Below are positions 7,981-16,919 of a stretch of DNA of 56,529 nt, piece after piece. A program made the position numbers and the translations under genes. Source of the stretch: CALZFJ01 sp964459845 (GTDB taxonomy: Bacteria > Bacteroidota > Bacteroidia > Bacteroidales > Muribaculaceae); the NCBI GenBank assembly GCA_964459845.1, contig CAYWOC010000011.1:1-56529 (forward strand), read 5' to 3'. Under the pieces are notes generated by a model that worked only from the letters and a program-made list of their open reading frames with translations, was not told the DNA's origin and searched no databases. How positions within the stretch are numbered: the stretch's first letter is position 1; every line of letters begins with the position of its first letter.

Positions 7981-9398
7981 TTATGTATGCACCAGAACAT
8001 CAATATAGGTGTACTATAATTAGAGGTAAAAGTCAAACAGACATGGAAGACTTGTTGCCATTGTATGCTAATATCGTACACAAGTACTGTCCTTGTGAAG
8101 AAATTGCTTTTAAGGTATCTGCTCGTAAGCACTTGTCCAAGGCTCTCTTTGAAACAGAAGATTATGAAACGTTGTCCACTTCAAATAAAAAAACCATAGA
8201 TAATCATTTAACAGAAATTGGAGGCACTCTTCTTGGGTTATATTACCCTCAGGAAGAAGCTGATAGCACGATTGTATATGAATCAGAATCTTGTAAATAT
8301 CTTATTGAAAATCATGATTTTCCAACATTCTTTAAGAATTTGTGTTTGAATTTCCAATTTCCTAACGGAGCAAAATGGATTCAATACATCAAAGAAGATA
8401 TTAAAAATAAGTTGAATATAAAACCATACTGCTATGTGGTTTCTCTGTTGTATCATGCAGAAAAGCAAGTGTCAAAAGTATTGCTTACACAGCAGGAAAT
8501 TGGGTATTATGTGTTGAATAACCTTGACGTATTACAAGGTAATGTTCCTTATGAGATTGTATATGACCGTATATTAGAAGATAGGAAAAATAAGGTAAAG
8601 CGAGAGAAACTTAGTGGCTCTAAAGATTGGCAACATATTAAAGAACAATTTAACATGTTGGAACTTGCTAATATCATAGAAAGCGACCAAACCTATGTAT
8701 GGTTAAACCCAAACGAGACTAAGTCTATAGAACTATTTTTAAAAGCAAACGGAAATGTTGAGTTTGACTGCTACCAATATGATTTAGATTCTTTGGAAGG
8801 AAGGAAATCTTTACTTAATGATTGGCGTGCGTACAATGGGAACTTCCATAAGGAGCTTTATGACGTTAAGACCGTTTTCAAATCCGACATAAAAATAGTT
8901 GGACGAGAAGGTTTGAAAGCACAAGATGGTGCTTTTAAGTCTGCTGTGGACTTAGGAGATGAAGGAGAAGCCTTAGTATTTAAGCTGGAACAAGAAAGAA
9001 TCAGAAATTTCAAAAAACGTTTGGTTAATAAAGTCCTTTTACTTGGAAAAACGAAAGGATTAGGGTATGACATATCCTCTATCGAAGGTGACGAGAACCC
9101 AAAGAAGCCTGAATTTGCAAGATACATTGAAGTTAAGTCAACAAAACGTGTCACAGAACCAAGTTTTGACAAGAACTGGGGAGACTCTCTTAATATAACC
9201 GCTAAGGAATGGGTTGCAGCAGAACAATATGGTGAGTATTACAATATCTATCGAGTTTATTTCACAAAGAACAAGACAATTATTGTTAGGATAAAGAATC
9301 CTTTCAAAAAAGCTGAAGATGGAGAAATTGAGGTATATCCAACAATATATCAAATGAACTTTGACTCAAGTGTAATTGAATTTAGATATGGCAAGTAA
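7977..9398 (+). CDS. DUF3883-domain protein, predicted restriction endonuclease of cassette 1
   Basis: A 473-residue protein between two cytosine methyltransferases. Residues about 1-300 match nothing I recognise. The C-terminal part (about 320-450) looks like the DUF3883 (NOV C-terminal) domain, a PD-(D/E)xK nuclease-like fold. Candidate catalytic residues are Glu331 in DEGEALV, Asp365 in LGYDISS, and Glu385/Lys387 in YIEVKSTK. No helicase or ATPase motif is present, so a simple Type II-like nuclease is more likely than a Type I/III motor enzyme. It begins inside the stop of the first methyltransferase, and its last 11 nt overlap the second. Its role as the cognate endonuclease is inferred from position and the nuclease motif. 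Confidence 0.75.
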   Translation: MIMYAPEHQYRCTIIRGKSQTDMEDLLPLYANIVHKYCPCEEIAFKVSARKHLSKALFETEDYETLSTSNKKTIDNHLTEIGGTLLGLYYPQEEADSTIVYESESCKYLIENHDFPTFFKNLCLNFQFPNGAKWIQYIKEDIKNKLNIKPYCYVVSLLYHAEKQVSKVLLTQQEIGYYVLNNLDVLQGNVPYEIVYDRILEDRKNKVKREKLSGSKDWQHIKEQFNMLELANIIESDQTYVWLNPNETKSIELFLKANGNVEFDCYQYDLDSLEGRKSLLNDWRAYNGNFHKELYDVKTVFKSDIKIVGREGLKAQDGAFKSAVDLGDEGEALVFKLEQERIRNFKKRLVNKVLLLGKTKGLGYDISSIEGDENPKKPEFARYIEVKSTKRVTEPSFDKNWGDSLNITAKEWVAAEQYGEYYNIYRVYFTKNKTIIVRIKNPFKKAEDGEIEVYPTIYQMNFDSSVIEFRYGK

Positions 9399-10428
9399 GG
9401 TCGCTTCTTTGTTCTGTGGATGTGGAGGTTCTGATTTGGGCCTTCTTGGCGGATTTCACTATCTTGGAAAAGACTATAAAAATTTAGATTTCGAGATTGT
9501 GTATGCATTGGATTTTGACAAATACGCAGTTGATACATATAATAAAAATTTTGTGCATAAGGCAGAATGTGCAGATATTTGTGATGTTGATTTCAGCAAA
9601 ATTCCTGATGTTGATGTAATGATTGGTGGATTTCCATGCCAATCTTTCAGTACAGTAAATCCCACAAAGGATACAAATGATGCACGCGCAAATCTATATA
9701 AACAAATAGTACGATTTCTGAAAGAGAAACGACCTAAATATTTCATATGTGAAAATGTAAAAGGGTTGATGACTTTGCAGAAAGGCTCTATCATTACAAA
9801 GATTTTAGATGAATTTAAAAGTATGGGATATAATGTTCGGTACAGACTTATAAAAGCTGTCGAATATGGTATTCCGCAAAGACGCGAACGTGTCATTATT
9901 GTTGGCATACGAAAAGACCTTGAATATACTTTTGAATATCCAAATGCGACAACACCAGAGGAGCATTATATTCCTTTGAGTGCTGTAATAGACAAATTGG
10001 CTATTACAGAATCTAAGTATTACTTTTCAGAAAGAGCAGTATTAGGAGTAAAAAACGCCAAAAATAACATGAAGCGCGGACTCTGGCAAGATTTAAATGC
10101 ACCATGCTTAACTATTACAGCACATCTTGCTAAGACAAGTATGAATTCTCGAGATCCGATTTTGCTGGTTGATGCAGGAAAGGAACTATATCGTCGCTTC
10201 ACGCCAAGGGAAGCTGCCAGAATACAGTCTTTTCCAGACAGCTTTATGCTTAACGACTCTGAGCTAAAATCATATAAACAGATTGGAAATGCGATTCCAC
10301 CTGTTCTGATGTGGCACATTTCAGCAGCTTTGCAAAAAGCAATTCATAAGAATGAAGAGAACAAGAGAACTGGGTCTATTCTTCTGAACTTTGAGGAAGT
10401 TTTAAAACAACCCCCCAAAGGATATTGA
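9388..10428 (+). CDS. DNA (cytosine-5-)-methyltransferase, cassette 1, second
   Basis: A second C5-cytosine methyltransferase, 346 residues from the ATG at 9388, which overlaps the nuclease gene by 11 nt. Motif I is SLFCGCGGSDLGL, motif IV GGFPCQSFS (catalytic Cys84; Phe replaces the usual first Pro), motif VI CENVKGLMT, motif VIII PQRRERVIIVG, motif X IGNAIPPVLMWHISAAL. Outside the motifs it is clearly different from the first enzyme, so this is not a recent duplication. Two C5 enzymes in one Type II system usually mean that the two strands of an asymmetric site are methylated separately. A TTG codon 12 nt upstream extends the frame but is a poorer start. Confidence 0.92.
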   Translation: MASKVASLFCGCGGSDLGLLGGFHYLGKDYKNLDFEIVYALDFDKYAVDTYNKNFVHKAECADICDVDFSKIPDVDVMIGGFPCQSFSTVNPTKDTNDARANLYKQIVRFLKEKRPKYFICENVKGLMTLQKGSIITKILDEFKSMGYNVRYRLIKAVEYGIPQRRERVIIVGIRKDLEYTFEYPNATTPEEHYIPLSAVIDKLAITESKYYFSERAVLGVKNAKNNMKRGLWQDLNAPCLTITAHLAKTSMNSRDPILLVDAGKELYRRFTPREAARIQSFPDSFMLNDSELKSYKQIGNAIPPVLMWHISAALQKAIHKNEENKRTGSILLNFEEVLKQPPKGY

Positions 10429-10489
10429 TGAGATTCCCAAACGAAGTGCGCACTATCAGTGAAAATTCTTAGAAGATATAGAGAATGAT

Positions 10490-10524
10490 AATCCAGTCTG
10501 TGCCCATTTAACACAAACTGGATT
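10490..10524 (+). terminator. Terminator-like hairpin after cassette 1
   Basis: Stem 10490-10502 pairs with 10512-10524 (AATCCAGT.../...ACTGGATT) with a 9-nt loop, followed by the weak T-tract ATTTAT. It lies 61 nt after the second methyltransferase and probably ends the cassette transcript. Confidence 0.6.
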
Positions 10525-10558
10525 ATTTATGTAGAAGCCGTAATAGGGGCGGTCGCTG

Positions 10559-11422
10559 TCAGAAGCGCATTGCCTCGGGCTGCTTTTTGCCTGTGTTGAT
10601 GACTTTTGGCGTGCCGTAGTATTTTATGCTTCCGCTGCCTGATATTGACGACTTCAATGTGTCGGCAACATTGCACACGACTCTTCCGCTGCCGCTCACA
10701 GCAGCAGTCACATTCACAGCCTCAAGACGTTTCGCCTCGACACTGCCACTGCCACTAATGCTGAAGGAAGCTTTATTGGTGATACCGCCCTTAAATTCCA
10801 CATCGCCGCTGCCGCTCACACCGCAGCTTATGCTGCGAGCTGTCATGTTCTCACATTCAACATCGCCGCTGCCGCTCAAGCTCACATTGATGGCGTTGGC
10901 ACGGTTGTCTATATCCATTTCCACTGCTCCGCTTCCGCTCACGCTCACATTGATGTCGCCCGAAGCCTTTATGCCCTTTGTCTCCACATCGCCGCTGCCC
11001 GACACCAACAAGTCGAGCGAAGAAACATTCAGCGCGCTGTTCACCTCAATGTTGCCAGAGCCGGTCACGCTCAAGTTGCTCACGCTCGGCGAAGTTATGT
11101 AGAACACAAGGTCGTCATCATCGAGCGATTTCACTCTCACATTATCACGAAACTTGATGACCAATCTTCCGCCATTATTCTTCAATTCCACCACATCCAG
11201 CACATTGTCGGCTCCATTCATCCTTATTGACGATGCAGCCCCTTGGCTATACACCACTTTTCCTTTGCACGTCATCACGATGCCGCTTATGTCGCCTGTC
11301 TTCACTGTCCTGTTTATAATATTGTTACTCGGTGTCACAGTCTGTGTCTGTGCATCACACGAAACCGTACCTATCGCCATTGCCATAATGGCAGCGCACA
11401 TCAAATGTGTCAATCTTCTCAT
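10559..11422 (-). CDS. GIN-domain (DUF2807) beta-helix lipoprotein
   Basis: A 287-residue exported protein. The N-terminus has a signal peptide ending in GTVSC, a plausible lipobox (Cys23). The rest is a DUF2807 'head GIN' domain: a glycine-rich parallel beta-helix whose repeats read S-G-S-G-x-V/I-E. I count eight such turns between about residues 118 and 270 (for example TGSGNIEV, SGSGDVET, SGSGAVEM, SGSGRVVC). The family is common in Bacteroidetes and its function is unknown; an adhesin-like envelope role has been suggested. It stands alone between the restriction cassette and the divergently transcribed serpin gene. Confidence 0.85.
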   Translation of the reverse strand: MRRLTHLMCAAIMAMAIGTVSCDAQTQTVTPSNNIINRTVKTGDISGIVMTCKGKVVYSQGAASSIRMNGADNVLDVVELKNNGGRLVIKFRDNVRVKSLDDDDLVFYITSPSVSNLSVTGSGNIEVNSALNVSSLDLLVSGSGDVETKGIKASGDINVSVSGSGAVEMDIDNRANAINVSLSGSGDVECENMTARSISCGVSGSGDVEFKGGITNKASFSISGSGSVEAKRLEAVNVTAAVSGSGRVVCNVADTLKSSISGSGSIKYYGTPKVINTGKKQPEAMRF

Positions 11423-11450
11423 AAATTGTGTAATCTATTAGTTTTTAATG

Positions 11451-11483
11451 CAAAAATAATATCTTTTATCCATTAGATGCAAA
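11451..11483 (-). promoter_or_regulatory. Promoter of the GIN-domain gene
   Basis: Minus strand: TTTG (11483-11480), 21 nt, TATTTTTG (11458-11451), then about 20 nt of leader to the ATG at 11422. Confidence 0.65.
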
Positions 11484-11673
11484 ACTTGCCCGAAAAGTTG
11501 CACCCAAATAGTAAAATCTTCAGCAATTCATTCCCGCTGAATCCGAAATTGGTCTTAGGACGCGATTTTGCGTTAAGCTGTGTTAAAGCCGCTGGATTGT
11601 ATGCAAGATTTTGCGTTATTTGCAATTTATATATCAAAGTTGAATTATTGAATTATTAAAAGGTATTACTACA

Positions 11674-12999
11674 ATGAACAGAAACATGAAAAAGAGCATA
11701 ATCTTCGGGATGGCGACAATGCTTATGGCATCTTGCGGTACTGCTAAAAAAGACGGAAACAGCAATGAGGCTTCTATGATCAATCCTGGCGAGATGATCG
11801 ACCCTGGATTTGGTGTGGTGAGCGACGCTCACAGAGATATGGCAAAACGCAACAATGATTTTGCGCTAAATCTGTTCAACGAAGTGGCTGGAATGGACTC
11901 GAAAGTCATTTCTCCTATCAGCGTGACCTATCTGATGAGTATGCTGGCTAATGGTGCCGATGGGAAAACACGTCAAGAAATAATATCCACTCTCGGCTGG
12001 AACGTTGCCGTGAGCGAGACCGCCACCAATAAAAATGGCGAACAAATATGCACCAAACGCGCTATATCGGTGGATGACATCAACGAATTGTGCAAAGGCA
12101 TCATCACGATGTCGGGCAATCTCGATCCTGCCACCACTCTGAAACTCGCAAATTACATAGCAGTAAACAAGGACTACAAGCTCAACCCGGGCTTCAAGGA
12201 AACCGTGTCGAGCAACTATATGGCTGAGGTGGAGAATCTCGACTTCACTTCGAGCAAGACTACAGACCGCATAAACTCGTGGTGCGGCAAGCACACCGAC
12301 GGAATGATTCCTAAAATAATCGACAACGTTGAACCGAGCGCAATTTCATATATTATGAATGCCGTGTATTTCAACGGCACTTGGACCGACAAGTTCGACA
12401 AAAGCCAGACACGGCTTGAGAACTTCCGCGGATACACTCGCGACATCAAGAAAGTGAACATGATGCACCAAAACGAGAAATTCTTCTATACGAGCAACGA
12501 CACTTTTGCCGCTGTGCGTCTGCCCTACGGCAACGGCAGCTTCTCGATGACAGTGCTTCTGCCAAACGAGGATAAATCGGTCTTCGACATGATGAAATCG
12601 CTCAATGCCGACAAAATCGAAAAGCTCAGCTATGACATGGAGAACTGTCTTGTGGATCTTAAGCTGCCGAGCTTCACTTCCACTCTCGACCTCACACTCA
12701 ACGATGTGATTGCCAAACTTGGTGCACCGTCGATGTTCAGCAGCAGTGCCGATTTCAGCAATTTTGCCGATGGGAACTTTATGGTGTCGAAAATGCTCCA
12801 GAAAGCTAAAATCGAAGTCAGCGAAGAGGGGACTAAAGCTGCGGCTGTCACTGCCGGAATCATGACCATGTCGGCTTTCAACCCCGACGGACCTCGCCGT
12901 GTGACATTCCACGCCAACCGTCCTTTCGTATACATGATCACTGAGCGCAGCACTGGGGTGATATTGTTTATCGGCCAGTTTACTGGCGATAGCAAGTAA
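11674..12999 (+). CDS. Serpin-family protease inhibitor, lipoprotein
   Basis: A 441-residue serpin, a suicide inhibitor that traps serine or cysteine proteases by insertion of its reactive loop. A signal peptide ends in MLMASC (Cys21), so it is probably anchored in the outer membrane and may face outward. The fold's landmarks are present: NDFALNLFNEVAG, SPISVTYLMSMLANGA, NAVYFNGTW and the C-terminal HANRPFVYMI. The hinge EEGTKAAAVTAG (residues 384-395) has the small residues needed for loop insertion, so it should be inhibitory. With the usual 17-residue spacing the scissile bond is Ser400-Ala401, with Met399 as a neighbour. The second Met (11686) is an alternative start. Its target is unknown; host or competitor proteases are reasonable guesses. 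Confidence 0.93.
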   Translation: MNRNMKKSIIFGMATMLMASCGTAKKDGNSNEASMINPGEMIDPGFGVVSDAHRDMAKRNNDFALNLFNEVAGMDSKVISPISVTYLMSMLANGADGKTRQEIISTLGWNVAVSETATNKNGEQICTKRAISVDDINELCKGIITMSGNLDPATTLKLANYIAVNKDYKLNPGFKETVSSNYMAEVENLDFTSSKTTDRINSWCGKHTDGMIPKIIDNVEPSAISYIMNAVYFNGTWTDKFDKSQTRLENFRGYTRDIKKVNMMHQNEKFFYTSNDTFAAVRLPYGNGSFSMTVLLPNEDKSVFDMMKSLNADKIEKLSYDMENCLVDLKLPSFTSTLDLTLNDVIAKLGAPSMFSSSADFSNFADGNFMVSKMLQKAKIEVSEEGTKAAAVTAGIMTMSAFNPDGPRRVTFHANRPFVYMITERSTGVILFIGQFTGDSK

Positions 13000-13037
13000 G
13001 CGCTCACACGCTTCCAGCGTCTAAAAATATAATAAGT

Positions 13038-13092
13038 GTCCTGCCATCGACAATCGTACACCAAGTTGCCGATAGCAGGACGTTGTTTTTTC
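13038..13092 (+). terminator. Terminator of the serpin gene
   Basis: Stem GTCCTGCCATCG (13038-13049) with CGATAGCAGGAC (13070-13081), one bulge, followed by GTTGTTTTTT. Confidence 0.75.
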
Positions 13093-13127
13093 CACCCAAT
13101 CGTGGCATTTATCCAGTGAGCCTTGCA

Positions 13128-14171
13128 TTAGGGCTTATGCGTATATATCTTGCTCATAACATCGCGTGCCACCACAGGGCGATAATGCGACTGCTCATAG
13201 TAGTTGTGGAAATCGGCATTATAGGCATTCTGCCCTGAGAAATCAAACACCCTCTCAGCCCCGAAAATGGACTCAAGCACAGCCAAATCGGCTGGATTAA
13301 TCCTTATCTGGTCGTAGAGCGGACTTATCACCACCCTATAATCAGTGCCTTGGGCTGCAAGCACATGCTTAATAGATTGCAGAAGCTCCGTCTGCACAAC
13401 GCCAATCACAGGCTGCGACACCGAGTCGGGGTGCTGCACGCCGGCAAACACGGCAACACGCCTGCTGTCGAAATATTCTCCATAAGCTATCTGCCGCTCA
13501 TATAGCGTGTTGCGGCATTCGTTATATCTATAATCATAGTCAAAATCCTCATCCGACAGCATATTGCTTTGCAGCATATAATTCCGCACCTTGCCACTCA
13601 GAGAATAGTCGGCAACAGCAAAAGCGAACTTCGGGTTCAAGAACACGCCAAAGAAATCGGCATGAAACTTTATGAAGTTGCGGTATTCGTCGAGCTGCGG
13701 AGGCATGGAATACAGATGTCCGCTGAGCGGAGTTGTGCGGGCAAGCACCGACGCATCTATCACGAAAAGCGCATTGCGCAGCTTCTCGCCACAGCCGCTT
13801 ATATATCTCACCTTGCGCTCTATGCCCATGATGGTCTCGGCCGACGCATCAAAGTGATAAGGCACGCTGCCCACAGGCAAGTGCGGCAGCCAATCCTCCA
13901 CCTCATAATACACGCTGCGCGAATTGCCGAAGATAAACGAGTCGTAGTGCATCTCGCCACGGTGGCGGTCGAAGTTTGCGGTACTGACGTATCCGGCATT
14001 AAGCCCTATTCCACTTGTGCGATGCCGCGGATAGAATGCGTCGTAGCTCCACACCAGCTTAAAGGGGTCGAACCACACATACGCCGCCGCCACCACAATC
14101 AGCGGTGAGCAGAACAGCATCATCCGGCAGATAAACCTTGATATGTCGCATCGTCTTCGCTTTTCGCTCAT
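13128..14171 (-). CDS. SGNH/DltD-like membrane-anchored protein of an O-acylation operon
   Basis: A 347-residue protein with one N-terminal membrane anchor (about residues 15-38) and a large outer domain. FGNSRSVYY resembles SGNH block I (the GxSxS of DltD/AlgX-type esterases), and the C-terminal NADFHNYYEQSHYRP may supply the His side. Genes of this kind usually sit beside an MBOAT transferase and help move acyl groups to a polymer, as DltD and AlgX/AlgJ do. The MBOAT gene ends only 16 nt upstream. The frame opens 25 codons earlier, inside the MBOAT gene, but MSEKRRRCDISRF at 14171 gives the normal basic start before the anchor. No family name is certain. Confidence 0.7.
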   Translation of the reverse strand: MSEKRRRCDISRFICRMMLFCSPLIVVAAAYVWFDPFKLVWSYDAFYPRHRTSGIGLNAGYVSTANFDRHRGEMHYDSFIFGNSRSVYYEVEDWLPHLPVGSVPYHFDASAETIMGIERKVRYISGCGEKLRNALFVIDASVLARTTPLSGHLYSMPPQLDEYRNFIKFHADFFGVFLNPKFAFAVADYSLSGKVRNYMLQSNMLSDEDFDYDYRYNECRNTLYERQIAYGEYFDSRRVAVFAGVQHPDSVSQPVIGVVQTELLQSIKHVLAAQGTDYRVVISPLYDQIRINPADLAVLESIFGAERVFDFSGQNAYNADFHNYYEQSHYRPVVARDVMSKIYTHKP

Positions 14172-14187
14172 AACACACTCAGTCAGA

Positions 14188-15612
14188 TTAGAATTGGAAA
14201 TAAATAAATTGGGTGGCATTGCCGGCTTGCCAGAATATAGCAGCAATCAGCGCATAATATATGCACCAGCGCACACTCCTATGCTTGACCACCGTGTCAT
14301 CTATTTGCAGCGCATGGCTGCGGTCGCGTTGCAGATACTCCACAAGCATCATCACCGCTATGAAGACGCACAGTGCGGGCTTCAGCAATGCCGCATCCAC
14401 CCGGCATCCGCCAAAGGTGAACATGCGCACCACATAATGCCAAGCATCGGTTATCGTGACCGAACGGAACAGAATCAGCCCCAACATGACCAGCACAAAC
14501 ACCTTCAGCCGGCGAAGCAGCCGCACTGCGCATGTCATGTCTTTATGCTTCACGCCACGTCTGCCCATCAGCACATTTGGCATGCGCAGAATGGCGTGAT
14601 ATGCCCCCCAAGCCACAAAAGTCCAGTTCGCACCGTGCCAAAGTCCGCTCAGCAGGAACACGGCAAACACGTTTCTCACTGTGTGCAATTTCCCGCAGTG
14701 GCTTCCGCCGAGGGGAATATACACATAGTCGCGAAACCACGACATAAGCGAAATGTGCCATCTGCGCCAGAAGTCGCCCATATCTACCGAGAAATATGGA
14801 TTGTGGAAATTCCTCATCAGACGTATGCCGAACAGCCGCGCCACGCCTATGGCTATATCGGAATAGCCCGAGAAGTCGGCATATATCTGGAATGTGAACA
14901 TGGCTGCTCCATATAGCAGCGTGGCACTGCCGCACTCGCCATAGCTGCCGAAAACAGCATCGGTGGCAGCCGCACAATTATCGGCTATCACTATCTTCTT
15001 AAAAAAGCCCCACAATGCCTGCCTTAGCCCATCCACGGCATCGCCATAGTTGAATGTGCGCTGCCGCCGGAATTGCGGCAAGAGATTCGTGGCTCGCTCT
15101 ATAGGACCAGCCACAAGTTGCGGGAAGAAACTGATGAATGCGAAAAACGCCACCACATCATGCTCTGCCCTGATGTCGCGGCGATACACGTCGATGGTGT
15201 AGCTCAATGCCTGAAACGTATAGAAACTTATGCCCACAGGCAGCACGACATTGAGTGATGTCCAAGTCGCCTCCACGCCTATCATGTCGAGCATTTCGGC
15301 AAAACTGGCGGCAAAGAAGTTGTAATATTTAAACACGCCAAGCACCACGAGATTCAGCGCCACATTGGCGGCACATGCCATACGCCGCAATTTCATATGC
15401 CTGTCATCACAATGCTCCATCAGCCTGCCGCTGGCATAGCTGCATATTGTGGTGAACGCTATCAACAGAAGAAACCGAGCATCCCACCAGCCATAAAACA
15501 GATAACTCGCCGCCACAATCAAGAGGTTCTGACTGCGCACACTGCGACAAGCCTGATAGAGCAAAAACACTATCGGCAAAAATATCAGGAACTCTATTGA
15601 ATTGAACAGCAT
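14188..15612 (-). CDS. MBOAT-family O-acyltransferase (DltB/AlgI-like)
   Basis: A 474-residue polytopic inner-membrane transferase that passes acyl groups from the cytosol to an extracellular acceptor. Diagnostic segments are FFPQLVAGPIERATNLLPQF, ADFSGYSDIAIGVARLFGI, WRRWHISLMSWFRDYVYIPL and LSGLWHGANWTFVAWGAYHA, which contains the catalytic His. The N-terminus MLFNSIEFLIFLPIVF is typical of this family. It sits 4 nt after the acyltransferase-3 gene and 16 nt before the SGNH-like gene, forming a three-gene operon that probably O-acetylates an exopolysaccharide or other envelope polymer. The acceptor cannot be deduced; no polysaccharide synthesis genes are adjacent. Confidence 0.9.
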   Translation of the reverse strand: MLFNSIEFLIFLPIVFLLYQACRSVRSQNLLIVAASYLFYGWWDARFLLLIAFTTICSYASGRLMEHCDDRHMKLRRMACAANVALNLVVLGVFKYYNFFAASFAEMLDMIGVEATWTSLNVVLPVGISFYTFQALSYTIDVYRRDIRAEHDVVAFFAFISFFPQLVAGPIERATNLLPQFRRQRTFNYGDAVDGLRQALWGFFKKIVIADNCAAATDAVFGSYGECGSATLLYGAAMFTFQIYADFSGYSDIAIGVARLFGIRLMRNFHNPYFSVDMGDFWRRWHISLMSWFRDYVYIPLGGSHCGKLHTVRNVFAVFLLSGLWHGANWTFVAWGAYHAILRMPNVLMGRRGVKHKDMTCAVRLLRRLKVFVLVMLGLILFRSVTITDAWHYVVRMFTFGGCRVDAALLKPALCVFIAVMMLVEYLQRDRSHALQIDDTVVKHRSVRWCIYYALIAAIFWQAGNATQFIYFQF

Positions 15613-15616
15613 AATC

Positions 15617-16738
15617 TTATTCTTTTATCTTTTCACTGATTTTACCCGAAATCCACATCCACAGCAATGGCAGTCCAACACCTGCCGCAGTATAGAGTAT
15701 CCAGAACATATCGTCGTGATGGTCGTGAATTACCATGTGGCAACCCATCTGCTGCCAGTCGAGCCCATACCACATAATCTTAATCGCACTCACAGCCTTG
15801 AACGAAATGATGTGAAACACATATACATACACCGTCATGTTTCCGCAATACACAAGGAAGCGTTTCAGCCACCAGTCACGGCTGTCAATCAATTTCGACA
15901 GTTGATAAGTCAGGAAAAATCCAGCCAGCCCGGTAAGCGGAAGCGTGATTACGTCGCGCATCTTTGGCGCAAGGTTCATCCCTGCCCAAGCGTTCACTGT
16001 GCCTGTCGCAAGAATCGCCGCCGATGCAGCCACTGCCGCCCAGAATCCCCACTGCCGCCAGTCGAGCGACAGCCGATGTTCGGCATGGCGGTAAATCATT
16101 CCGAGACCGAAGAATAGTATTCCCCACGTCTCGCGGATGCCTCCTTGAATTATATAAACTTTCAGCCCCATCGAAATTTTGAAGCACGCAAAAGCTATCG
16201 CTACCACGCATATCACTGCTGCCACTCGCCAGCCGCTGAGCCATTCTCGCTTGCCGTCGAGCAGACGATACAGCACAAGGAACATTATGCTCGACACCAG
16301 CAGCGCGCGGAAGAACCAGAATGCGCCGGCAAGAAACTCATCGTAGCCGCCCATCGAGAACACGATTGTCACAGCGCGCTGCGCCATGGTATGTAGCGTG
16401 TAGGGATGCGTCACGCCTCCGCTCCAGTTGCCATAGGTCTCGTTCAGCACACCTATATGGAACATGAAGTTGTGGATAATCAGGAAGAAAAGGCTCCATT
16501 TCAGGAACGGCAGATATAGCCCCCGGAAACGTCGCGAGCAGAAATCCCACGGATTATCCACATTTTTACGGCTGAAGAAATATCCTGCCGCCATAAAGAA
16601 GAGCGGCATATGAAACAGATATATGAAACTCATAAGCGGTCCAGGACATTCGGCGTGTCCTGCCACCATCAGAATTATGGCAATGCCCTTGGCTATCGAC
16701 ATGGCCGTGTTGCTGCGCGAGGCGACTTTTGCTGTCAT
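15617..16738 (-). CDS. Acyltransferase 3 family membrane protein
   Basis: A 373-residue polytopic protein of the acyltransferase-3 (OafA/NolL/WecH) family, which O-acetylates sugars at the membrane. Near the N-terminus, SIAKGIAIILMVAGHAECPG contains the family's conserved His, and FIYLFHMPLFFMAAGYFFSRK follows as the second helix. About ten hydrophobic segments can be seen. The frame opens 16 codons earlier, but MTAKVASRSNTAMSIAKG is the better start. First gene of the O-acylation operon with the MBOAT and SGNH-like genes; the presence of two transferase families in one operon is notable. Confidence 0.85.
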   Translation of the reverse strand: MTAKVASRSNTAMSIAKGIAIILMVAGHAECPGPLMSFIYLFHMPLFFMAAGYFFSRKNVDNPWDFCSRRFRGLYLPFLKWSLFFLIIHNFMFHIGVLNETYGNWSGGVTHPYTLHTMAQRAVTIVFSMGGYDEFLAGAFWFFRALLVSSIMFLVLYRLLDGKREWLSGWRVAAVICVVAIAFACFKISMGLKVYIIQGGIRETWGILFFGLGMIYRHAEHRLSLDWRQWGFWAAVAASAAILATGTVNAWAGMNLAPKMRDVITLPLTGLAGFFLTYQLSKLIDSRDWWLKRFLVYCGNMTVYVYVFHIISFKAVSAIKIMWYGLDWQQMGCHMVIHDHHDDMFWILYTAAGVGLPLLWMWISGKISEKIKE

Positions 16739-16853
16739 TATTTCTTTTTTATAAAATCTGTGTGCGCGGCTACACGCATCACGCATAAAATTATGCGGCG
16801 TAAAGTTACGACTTATTCTTCAAACCATAAACTCTTGCGCCTTGCCTTCATAT

Positions 16854-16896
16854 AAAAAAGAAGTCGCTGAACATCTCACAAAGGATATTCAACGAC
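16854..16896 (-). terminator. Terminator of the histone H1-like gene
   Basis: On the minus strand a 9-bp stem (16896-16888 with 16871-16863; one G-T pair) is followed by TTCTTTTTT. It lies just downstream of the small gene's stop. Confidence 0.7.
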
Positions 16897-16919
16897 CGCT
16901 TTTATAGCTGATGTTACAA

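Noticed and set aside
8858..9172. Minus-strand frames within the restriction cassette.
   Set aside because: Antisense shadows with no motif; the plus strand is fully occupied by three overlapping genes.
10626..11102. Plus-strand frame with repeating LPLPL.
   Set aside because: It is the antisense of the SGSG repeats of the GIN-domain gene.
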